Assembly (NCBI GenBank): GCA_020091685.1 | Contig: CM034610.1 | Location: 29,127,673-29,191,672, forward strand | Reading direction: 5' to 3' | DNA: 64,000 bases | DNA from: Lutjanus erythropterus | Lineage: Eukaryota > Chordata > Actinopteri > Lutjaniformes > Lutjanidae | Part shown: one piece after another, positions 36,588 through 48,000 of the stretch | Layout: every line of letters begins with the position of its first letter | Position numbering within the stretch: position 1 is the first letter of the stretch | Notes under the pieces: model-generated | What the model was told of the DNA's origin: nothing | The model's input: the letters and a program-made list of their open reading frames with translations, nothing else | Database searches by the model: none | Made by a program: the position numbers and the translations under genes

Positions 36588-38678
36588 AGTTGCAGCTCTG
36601 TGATTTTAACGTTTGCATTATTCTTAATGCTATTATATATATTCTTTTAGCAAGTGGATACATCGAAAGAAATCTTTTTGCAACATGAACTGAAACTAAC
36701 AGGTGTTTTTCTTCTTAATGTAATATGTGACTCGATCAGAGAGAGTTTGTTTGTTTTCCACAGAGGTCTGAGGTCTGAAGCTCAGCAATAAAACCCTCAC
36801 AGACTTTAACAGATACTGAAGCGTAAATGCATGAGTGAGTGAAAAAAAAGGGTGTAAAGGCTTGAAATGTTAAACTGACTGTAGTTTGATGTGTCATATA
36901 GTCTCACAGCTCCCTGAGATCTTATTTTGTTTACTATCTTATTTAGTTTGTGTTTTCATTGCCTCTTTAACCTTTCTAAACTTAAATAAAGTAGTTTGTT
37001 TGTGAGAGGTGTTGTACAAACATTTTTTGTTTGTATGATAGACGAGGTTGTAAAGTAAGAGTGTAAAGTATTTCAAGGAGATTTGTAAATATGTATGTAA
37101 AGAAACTATGTGGAACATCTTCTTTTGTGCTAATACATTTGTAACAATTTTCCGAAAAGTGTGGTCGTTTTTTATTTGTGTAAATAATGTTATTCATTGT
37201 ACAACTTGAGGAAAAAGTCAGTTCTGATTAGTTCTGTTTGTTGTTCATCTGATGACAAGTTGGAGATTTCAGGTGTCTGAATTTACAATAAATAAGACAT
37301 AAAAAATAATAATATGAATAAATACTAACAACATATATAGGGTTTTCTGTAGGTCCTTAAAAAGTTTAAAATCCAATCATGTCTTACATTGTCTTAAAAA
37401 TGATTTTTGACAGGTCTTAAAAATTGACTTTTGAAGTTTACTTTTATAAAGTTGCATTAACTTCAGTCTCACTTTAAATTGTGTTTTGGGAGAATTTTTT
37501 AAAATTTGATTAAATTTTACAGTTTTAAATTTAACTTGTTGAAACCTGCAGAACCCCTGACAGACCATATAACCGTTGTTACAAGTCATTATTATTTCAA
37601 ATTGTACTAATTTTCCCAAATCATTGTTTTGGTGTTGTTATTCATTTTAAAACCCACTAAATCTGTCAATCAGGACGAACAGGCAAAAGCCTGTTGATGT
37701 TTGATCGGCTGTTGTTTTGCTGCCATTGTGAAAAAAAAAACAACAATGAAAAAACTGCTGGATTGAAATTAAACTGAGCTGTAATGAACCATTTTCTAAT
37801 TTAAATTAACAGGGCAAAATAACAATTCATAATACACAGCTTAGTTTAAAATGTTATTGTATTATTTAAGAGTTTATATTTTATTAGAATTTACTTGTGA
37901 TTATTTACTGTATAATTTTATTATCTTAGTTATATTGAACACTTTGGTCTTGAAATTGTATTTAATGTTTTGGTCAAAAATACAAACCTTTTAAAAGAAC
38001 TTTTAGTTTTATCTGTTTGTGGTCCTTAAATAGACTACAGCGACCCCCAGCGGTTTGTTTGGGTCAATGCATGTAACGTACTGTGAGTTGCTCTCAGTGA
38101 CGGTTACAGTCTGAAGTCGGTAAGAAAGAGTCCGCAGTATTTTACACTAATTAATTATTTAATAAATATTATCGACAATATAATGTATTAATACTTGGTA
38201 TTACAACAAGATACCACACCAAACATGGCGTCAATTGTGTTCCAAACCTTGAGGATCACCCGGAAGAGAAGCCTCGCCTTATTCGCCAAGTTCACACACT
38301 TACCGGAAGCTAGTAGCCTTTACTTTCAAAATAAAGGCGATGCATTTTGCACATATGAAATTTTACTTATAAAGCGTTGTATATACAGATAAATTTTGAG
38401 TCAAGTGTAGTATATAGAAGCGCCGAAGCGTTATCTTGTATTAAACGCTGAAAAATCGCCAGTTAAGTAAAGCCTTGGCAGCAGCAGTGCATTTTACTTC
38501 GAAACTCCAACCGGAAAACGTTGCCTTGTAACCGTTAATTTGCCCAGCTTAAGGTTGTTGCAGTTAGCTATCCACAACAGTAGCTTTGAGTCGTCGTTGT
38601 CATTTTTATGCCATAAACCGGTGAGTTAATCAATTATAATCCACCGGTGACCGTCCGTTGATGGGAATTTCCTCCAGG
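36588..38678. other. Spacer between tvp23 and exoc7
   Basis: The left part is tvp23 3' untranslated sequence with AATAAA at about 36785 and 36984. The middle is AT-rich with no recognisable element. The right part (about 38400-38678) is richer in CpG and is the probable exoc7 promoter and 5' untranslated region. A short strong-Kozak open frame at 38225-38392 is noted as a finding but not called as a gene. Confidence 0.65.
36984..36989 (+). terminator. tvp23b: tvp23 polyadenylation signal
   Basis: AATAAA about 400 bases after the stop codon, followed by GT-rich sequence (TTTGTTTGTGAGAGGTGTTG). An earlier AATAAA near 36785 is an alternative. Confidence 0.5.
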
Positions 38679-41600
38679 ATGATTCCTACCGAGGATGCGT
38701 CCGCCAGGAAGCGGGAGATAGAGGAGAAACTGAAGCAGGTCAGACATGTTAGCTGCTGGAGAGGAAGGAAGCATCACAAACCAGCATTTTCATCAAAAAT
38801 ACTCATCAAACTGGCTTCACTTGTTGTTTAAATTGTTATTTATTGATAAATAAAGTGTCCCTTCTCACTGACAGCACGAGAGAAGTGAGTCATTGTTTTT
38901 CTGTGTGATGTTTCAGGAGCAGGAGACGCTGTCATTCATCAGAGAAAACCTGGAGAAGAGTGATCAGCTGACCAAGGGCATGGTGCGATGAAAACACACA
39001 CACACACACACACGACTAACTGTAGCTTTACTTTAAAATACACACCTTCACCAGTCAGAGATGAAGAACAGTCTTAATGTTGTACTGGATTGGATACTCA
39101 TATTTTTCATAATGTTATTGTCAATTTTGTTTCAGCCTCGTTTCTATTTTTCTTGTACTATTTAATTGTGAAGCACCACAGCAAGTTCCTTGTATTTAGG
39201 ATATTTTCTTGGTAATAAACCTGGATTCTGATTGTAGATTGGCTCTGAAGAAAACCTCTCAGTGTAGTCTGCCAGTACAATATTGTTTTGCTTAGACCTG
39301 ATCTATCGTGGTTTGGATGGAGACAAGCGTTGAAACCTTCCTTTCTCTGTTTTATTGGGTTTTAATCGTAATAATCAAGGCCTCAAACTCCTAACTGCTC
39401 GGAGCGTTGACTATGCAGCAGCCATATCACTGTCACATCTCTCCACTAATGCATGTCTGTAGGTCCTGTGTGTAAAATTACCAACAGTGTAAATATTAAA
39501 TTCTCCAAGCAGGATTTCTAAAGTGCTAAATATTTAATACAGAGGGATGTTGGCATTCCTGTTATGAGAAGAGGCATTATTGCAGGAGACTGATTTCTGT
39601 GTCCATTTTGTGATCATGTTTGATGCCGTTCTTGCCCTCAAAGGTCTCCATCCTGTCTTCGTTCGAGAGCCGCCTGATGCAGCTGGAGAACTCCATCATC
39701 CCAGTCCACAAGCAGACAGAGAACCTGCAGCGTCTGCAGGAGAACGTAGACAAGACTCTGTCCTGCATGGACCACGTCATCAGTTACTACCACGTGGCCA
39801 AAGACACGGACAGGATCATCAGAGAGGGGTGAGCCTCCAGTCTTTCATTGGTGTTGGTGGATTTCGAACAGATGTAAGAAAAAAACATGACATGGGTCAT
39901 AATTTTGGATGTTTATGTTTCTTTCAGGCCGACAGGCAGACTGGACGAGTATCTTGCTTGTATTGCAAAAATTCAGAAAGCTGTGGAATACTTTCAAGAT
40001 AACAACCCTGACAGCCCTGAACTCAACACAGTGGTACAGTATTAATCTTTACTTTTATATTTATTTAAAGGAATAGCTCGACATGTGGGGAAATATGCAG
40101 CTAACTTTATATGTCAAGTCAGTGGAGGTGTAAAAGTTTTTATGTGCGGGAAAACAGACAAATTCTCTAAAAATACACAAATGTTGTTTCTTTTTTGCAG
40201 AAAGCACGCTTTGAGAAGGGCAAAGAGCTGCTGGAGGCTGAGTTCCGCAGCCTCCTGACCCGCTACAGTAAACCCGTTCCCCCCATCCTCATCCTGGACG
40301 CCATCAGCGTGGACGAGGAGCTGGAGGTGCAGGAGGATGTGGTGCTGGAACACCTGCCTGAAGCCGTGCTCCAAGACATCATCTGCATCGCCGGCTGGCT
40401 GGTGGAATACGGACGCAACCAGGGTACGGCTTTATTTTGAAGTTTTTACATCCTGTCCTTCTTTTTCTCTGTCTCTCTTTTAGCTTTCATGTCTCCCAGA
40501 TCTCACACAGAGATTCAGATTGTTCAGTGGTCAAATCAGAGGGTTTGTTTTTGTAAAATGAAAACAAAAAAATATCTGTTCAATAATTACACTGTGGAGA
40601 TTAGATTAAAATTAGTCTAGCTTGACGTTATACTGAATGTATTTTCAGCAGGGGAGCTGCCCTGGATACCTGCATGCATGTGACGGTTTCCTTGCACCTG
40701 TGTAGAATAAACATTACATATACAGGGCTGCAGCTAACGATTATTTTCAGAATTGATTAATTTGATGATTATTTTCTTCATTGTTAATTAATTAGTGCTC
40801 CGAAACGTCCTCAAATGTCTTGTTTCATCCAAAACACAAAGATTTATTATAGAGGAGTTTTGGAGAGGAGTAAAGAAACCAGAAAACATTCACATTAGAG
40901 AAACTGACATCAGACAATTTGGACATTTTTTTTATTAAAGAATGACTCAAAACGGTTAATCGAATATCAAAATAATTGACGATTAATTAAATAATGGATT
41001 AATTATTGCAGCTCTCTCTATATAAAAATATAGAATAAATATTAGAATAAACAAATAAAATGTATAGTGTCACATATAGTTTAATGTGGAACTTTTAACT
41101 TGATCCTGTCTGTTATCACAATCAGCACCTGTCCATTTTCTCTGTGCAGCACGTTTGTTTTTCTTTCTTTACCTCCGTGTTTAAGTGAAGCCAGCAGCGT
41201 GGCCAGGCTGCAGTCAAATGTGCCCCGCCCAGTGCGTCCAGAGCGTGGACAGACTGTCTTTGCATATCTGTTGTGCACTGAGGCACAGAGTGGGATCAGA
41301 AGGAATAAATAAATTATAGGTGGATGAATTAAAGGCTGAGACAATCATTGCCAATCACGTGCACATGTTTCACTCTCAGGAGAAGTGAATGTCACAGGGT
41401 GCATGTGTCAGAGTTCTTCAGCCTCCACTTTATTAAAGCTGTTCCTTTGTGTTAGCAGTAGCATGATGATGTCGCCTATAGTCAGCATAGTAATAATGAG
41501 TATTAGATGTAACATGCTGCTGTTTAGACTGTGACATTTAGCATGTTCATGTGGTGATGGTTACCATGTAGCATTTAGCAGCCTGTTAGCATCATAATTA

Positions 41601-44600
41601 TGTCATTTCTGACCGTGAGGTTAAAGTTCTCACTCCGTAGATCCTCCGGTTGTTTGCAGACACACTGAACATGTGAACATTTTTTAGCAGAATCCACTTG
41701 AGCTTCACTCATGGGATTTGTTTCCAACATTTAGCTTGTTAACTTAGTAGAGTGATTTTTAGTTCTATCACATTTATATGTCAGGGGTTTCCTCCTTTTC
41801 ATCTGCAGTCCCATGGCAGGAAGTGCAGTTAATACAAATACACACTCAAAATACAGTAAATATTAGCTGCAGTGTGCTGTGAGTCCAGTAATCTCTGATA
41901 TTCTTCGAGGTGGAAAGTCAAAATCATCGGTGCGTTTTTTATTGGCAAGAGCTGACGATGTATTTCATGATTGATGAGCGTGTTGTGTGTTCTGCAGCAA
42001 GAATAACCACTAATCACGTCTGTGTGTGAGACGTTAATGATCAGCAGGGAGACAGACTGTATTTCTAAAGGTTTGGCAGGATGGCAGCAGAATCAGTCTG
42101 TGTGATTCATGACGTTATGCAACATGATATAAATCAATCTGCCTCATATTCTGCAGAAACACCCACATCACAATCAATCAAATAACACAGAACATACTGT
42201 AAATATATAATGTATTGATTCACAAAACATTCTGCTATGATATTGTGTTAATGTTGCTGCATGACTCAACAGTTTACACTGATGAATGAAAGTGGGAACA
42301 GACGTCTTTTTTATTTAACTTATCATTATGAAGTAAATATTGATTGCACGGTGTAGTGGCTAAAGAATAATGACGCCATCCATGTTTAGATTGGTTCCCA
42401 ATAAGCCTCACTTCCACTGCACAAATCTGCCTGCTACTGCACACAAAATTATGTCTCTATCATCAACTAAATTAATGAACAAATTCTCTGTTTTGGTCTA
42501 ACATTACTCCTCCCTCCACCGGACAACAACTCCTGCTGTAGTTACTTGTGTGTGAAGCAATAATGTTACTCAAACTACGTTATTACTACAGCTGCAGATA
42601 ATGATTATTTACATGGTCGCTTATTTTCTCCATTGATGGATTAATAGTTGTTTGCCCCAAAAAAAAAAGTTCTGACAGTTGCACATTGCAAAACAATGAT
42701 GCAAAACTCTGCAACAAGAAAGAGAAGAGGAAGAAATGATCCAAAGAAAGATGTGAGCAGTGTTTTTTATAATGTCTGTAAAATTATTATTTCAAGTAAG
42801 AGTGAAAATACTTTTTACACATTTTATATTTATTATTGGGTTTTCATGGGATTTGTTGACATTAGGAACAAAACAGAACAACAGCAGCTTCATATTTCAG
42901 CTCAGTCCTGTTGTATCTCCTGAACTCTCTCCTCCTCTTCCTCCTCCTCCTCCTCCTCCTCCTCCTCCTCTTCTTCTCTGCAGATTTCATGAACGTTTAC
43001 TTCCAGATCAGGTCCAACCAGCTGGATCGCTCCATCAAAGGCCTGAAGGATCACTTCCGCAAGAACAGCGCCTCCTCCGGGATCCTCTACTCGCCCGCCG
43101 TCCAGACCAAACGCAAGGACACGCCCACCAAAAAGGCTCCCAAGAGACCAGGTCAGCAACAGACGCACCTTTTCAAACAAAATCCATCATGATCACTCCT
43201 CTTCAGTCTGTAATCTCACTCCCGTATACAAGCCCCCTCTCTTCTAGGTTAGTTTAACAAAAGAGCATGATTCTGCATAATGTTGATTATTAAAATGATA
43301 GCAGCACTTTCAGCTCTTCAGTCTGTTTGAATTAAATGACCATCCAGCCACATTATTCTGTTTCAAGTATCCTCTCTAATGATCCTCCTCACTGAACTGT
43401 AGAGCTCGACCTCCCCACACTGTGTTTCCCAGTGATTTTACAGTCAGCTCAAACTAATCCTTCATCCTTTCCTCTTTCATAATCCCAAATGTTGTGATGA
43501 CAGTCTACATCCCAGGTAAACACAAAGCTTTAGTGTGTGCCTCATGCTTGCTTCTGTCCGTCCGTCGGATGCCACATTTCACACAGAATAAGTGACGGCA
43601 TGAGTTTTTTTTTAGCAGTTAGAAGTTAAAGCGCAGACGGCAGAAGTTAGTTTGTTCTCTGGAGAGATGTCGTAGGTAGTTTTCAGTATTCTGGCCTCTA
43701 GTTTCACGGTGGTGTGTTCTGCTGGGACCTGCAGCCGTGACGGTGGAATTAATTTATCAAACAAACAAACTGAAATCTGAGGAGAAACATTTGGTCTGTC
43801 GTCCTCAAAATAAGGAAACCTGTTTCCTTCACTGTCAGATGACGGTGTGAGATATATGGACAAAAACTACTTCAACAATATCTGTAATTTTATATCACAG
43901 TAGTTTGGCTGCAACTTTGATCATTTTCCATTAGTGATTTATCTGTATCTTTTCTAATCAATTAGTTTTTTGGTTAAATAAATAAATAATCATTACCTCT
44001 AAATCATATCACAACTGCAGTATCAGTCAAAATAATCACAATTGGATATCTTTTCAAAATTATTCAGCCTTTTGGACAACAATATGTTATGTGCTGATAA
44101 TACAAAGTCTGCCACAATAAGATTTTGATTTGATTCAATTCATGACTTCAGAGTTACTTTATAAGGACGTTCTCTATTTTTCTTCTATAAAAGCAGATAT
44201 GGCACACAGAATATTAAAAAATGTCTTTAATCCAAACACAGATGGCAACAAAGGAATGACAGACACACTTCAGCTACAGTTAATAAGAACAGAATCCATC
44301 CAAAACAACAGGATGTGTATTTACTCCACATACAGAATCACCTGTACATCAGTCAAAATGTTTGGATGAAATGTTTTCACACCATCACAATTAAAAAAAA
44401 CAAAAAAAAACAGCACACACACCCCAAAACAATAAGTACTACATGCTGGACAGGATGCAAATACAAAAGTATCAAATTAAATCCACACACTGGAAACTGC
44501 TGCTTATAGAGTTTTTAATAGTTTATAACAACATGTGACGTCTGAGGCTCCAGATCTTCATCAGACGACTCTTTAGTTTTCCAACCAACAGTTTAAAAAC

Positions 44601-45044
44601 ACAAACATATAGAGTTTGAGCTGGAACTTATTTGTCTGAAATATTACTTATGCAGCACAATAGTGAGGTACACTCAGTGTCCACTTTATTAGGTACAGTC
44701 CAGTTCTACTGTTCTGACTTAAAATCTACTTTTATGATCCTATATAATAAATAACATTTCTTTAAACTCAGTAAGAAATGGCTATTATATTTAGCATTAC
44801 TTACCTTTACTAACCTGTGCTGTTAACAGCTGACTGTATTTCAGTTGTATTGTCCATCCAAGAGGATTTTTAAAAAAACTAAAACAGGCGACACTTGATG
44901 AATAAACTGTGTCTCCTGCAGGTTCATTTCACATCAGAGTCGACAGAAATAAAAACGCTGCGTTGGCAGCAGTTTGTCACCATGAAACTAGAGGCTGCAG
45001 AGTGTTTTCTTTTTTTTTTTTTTTTTACAGTGTTTGTGTGAATT

Positions 45045-45082
<38 letters not shown>

Positions 45083-48000
45083 GGCAGCAGGTGTGTAACA
45101 GAAGTGTGTGTAGTGTTGATCAGAGCAGTTTGTTTGATTATCTGGTTCTTCAGGCACAAATCTGTTTGCTTCAACGTTCTTCATCAACGTTCTCTCACAG
45201 ATCCCTGCTATCACTTGTATTCAAGTGACAAAAAAACACTTTTACAAAGAAAGTTAAAAATGTCTTAAGAAATGTTTTATAGCAGTGAAGAGTTACGACA
45301 GATGGATACTTGTAGCTGCAGTTTAGGTCTTATCAATGACAGATTTCTAACTCAGTCTGATCTATTAATGCTCCAATAATCAATATATTTTTTATATTAA
45401 CGATGGATCAAATGACACTGACTAACATAAAAAAGGTTGTGAGCTGTTTAGCTTTTTTTAGCTTCTAGTTTTGGTTTTATGGAACATTTATGAGTGGTTT
45501 GGTCTCAGCAGGCAGAAGTTTTTAACTCTGTCTGTCTGCTGTTTGTTTCATGAACAGAGTTAGAACCAGCTGGTGAACATGGTGGAACATTTAGCAGCTA
45601 AACAGACAGATATTTTTCTCAGGAGTTGGTGGAGATCTGGCCTCATTTGTGACCTCAGTCTGCGTTTTTTTTCTTACACCTGATTTTCAGCAGCAGGTTT
45701 TATCTTCAGAAGTGTTTGTCTGCGTCTGTCTAGAATGATCAAATGTTTGTCTCGTTCAAAACCAAAGTTTAAATCCATTATTTAAACCGGGGCTGCACCA
45801 AATCTCATTTAATGTCTTTTTAGATTTTCATATGAAACTTCAAATGTCACCTAAAAGAAAAAAAAAAGCAATTGGTGTTTTTCTAATTAAATCAACTTTC
45901 TTTAATGAACATAACTCAGAGAAGAAGGTTTTGTTTGATGAACATGTTGGGAATTTTGTAAATGATTAAATCTTTTTCTAAAGGTCACAAGTGGGGCAGG
46001 TAGAAAACAAACCAGAGCTAAAATCAGAGTGAATATCAGATTAAAATGGGACGATGAAGTCGCTGTGTTTGCTGCATGTGTAAATAAACTAAGATGTTAG
46101 CCTTTCAAAAGCAGTAATGCGCCTTCAAGTGGCCAAATAGAAGAATAACAATCCATGAATGCAGCTTTAAGTGTGCAACATGCTTACTAACTCTGACTAA
46201 CCCAGCTCAGATGTTGTGTTTTAATCCTGAGAACATGAATGTACTGTAGGTTATTTTGCCTGTCACAACATGTTTTGGTAATATTAGTGACATTAATGCT
46301 GGATATGACTGTTAATGTATTAATGATGATGGCTGTTTTGTGTTTTACGACTGATCTAACCTGTTTATTCTGCTCTTACATGACCCTGGGCTCGGCCCGG
46401 GTGTGTTTTCATGACGTAGTTGTAGTTGCTCTGTCTCTCACCTGGTCATCCTGTTGTGTAGCTGTGGTGCTAGGCTGTGGTCCCCCCCCCCCACTCCACA
46501 TACAAACCTCTGCTGCCTGTCTCGGTGGTGGTGTCTGTGTTTCATCACTCACCTCCTAGCTCTCCCTTCTCCTTCTTCTTCTTCTCCTCCTTCTTCTTCT
46601 TTGGTCTGTTTCTTGGCTGTCTGGACCTCGCTGCCCCCCCCCCCTCCTCTGGACTCTGTCTCTGTGTTTATGGGACCAGGGACCATTCGCAAGGCTCAGA
46701 ACCTTCTGAAACAGTACTCACAGCATGGGCTGGATGGGAAAAAGGGGGGCTCTAACCTCACTCCTTTGGAAGGTAACGCACCTCGGTCTTCTTCTTCGGT
46801 GTCTGTTTCTCCCTCCTCGCTGACAGTGAACTCGTGTTACTTATGTTGTGCTTCCATGTTGTTTCTCATTCAGAGCAGCAGGCGCACACATAAACCTCCT
46901 CACAGCAGTTACAACAGCTTTAAGAGCCTGCAGATATTAAATAAAACATCAGTTATATCTAATAATGATTTATCTTTTAGTCCTGCATGAGGAGTTTGGA
47001 AAATTCTTAACCCAGAGATATTCAATTTGTTTGACACATGATTGACATTTGGGCAAGTTGATTACAAAATATTTTATATTACATATTACTAGTTACTTTA
47101 ATTTGAAAGTAATAAGTTACTTTATAATGTTAATGTCTGTGTAATGTAATATATTACATTACTTTTGAGTTACTTTCACCGAAATAACCACAGAAGTACG
47201 ACTACACCGATTACAGTCAAAACAAAAAATCAGACTCCATGAAAAATCTAAAATATTTAAGTGTCAAAGTGTGAACGATGAATTAACCTTTAAATGCTGC
47301 AGTGAATCTGAAGCTGTTGTGACGTTTCTCTGGTTGCTGTCATGTAGTTGAAACACACTCAGACTAACTTAGATATGAGTCACACACACACACACACACA
47401 CACAAACCAACCCACACCTTGACTTCAGTGGGTGTCTCCTGCTTCCTCCCCCTGCTGGGTGCTTGGTGGTGGTCGGTACAGATGTCCCCTTCCCCCCTCG
47501 CCCCTTTGGCCTGGTCACGACCTCGGTGGTTTGACCGGGCCTGTATCCCTGTTGCCCCCCCAACCCCACCCCACCTCACCCACCAGGTTACGATCATGAC
47601 CTGCGGGTCAAACACCTCTCTGACGCCCTGACCGAGAAGCACGGGGCCGCCGCAGGTGAGTGACGGGAACATGTGGGAAACAGAAGGAACAAAACAGGCT
47701 GATAAAAGTCTCAACTACTGCAGCTTTAACACAACATCTCATTTTCTTTAAAAAACACACAAGAACAGTCACCACAATACTGCAGAAAAACACCTTTATT
47801 TGAATGTACACTCATCCTCTGCACCAGAGCTCATCATGTCTTTATATGAACATCTTTTTGTCTACTGGTTGACTGGATGTCTCCTCGTGTCCCTCTCAGG
47901 GAAGGACGACGTTCTGGACATCGAGATCGACTCCTACATCCACTGTATCAGTGCCTTCGTCAAGCTGGCCCAGAGCGAGTACACGCTGCTGTGTGAAATC

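Larger units (their letters stand above)
40424..42983 (+). other. exoc7 intron 5
   Basis: This 2.6-kb intron contains an ATTAATCG-type element (40724-41014), a partial relative near 42590-42655, and a long CT-rich tract of CTCCTC triplets (42928-42980) that forms the polypyrimidine tract of the exon 6 acceptor. No gene is seen. Confidence 0.75.
43152..47899 (+). other. exoc7 alternative-splicing region
   Basis: The 4.7-kb interval between constitutive exons 42984-43151 and 47900-48045 carries three cassette exons. The rest holds a MITE end near 44670 (CACTCAGTGTCCACTTTATT), a poly-T plus TG repeat (45011-45078), poly-C runs (about 46481 and 46635), an element fragment at 47075-47200 and a CA repeat (47381-47404). 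Confidence 0.75.

Noticed and set aside
46239..46990. Overlapping plus-strand frames around the 93-nt exoc7 exon
   Set aside because: Only the 93-nt cassette within them matches a known protein. The rest is pyrimidine-rich intron.
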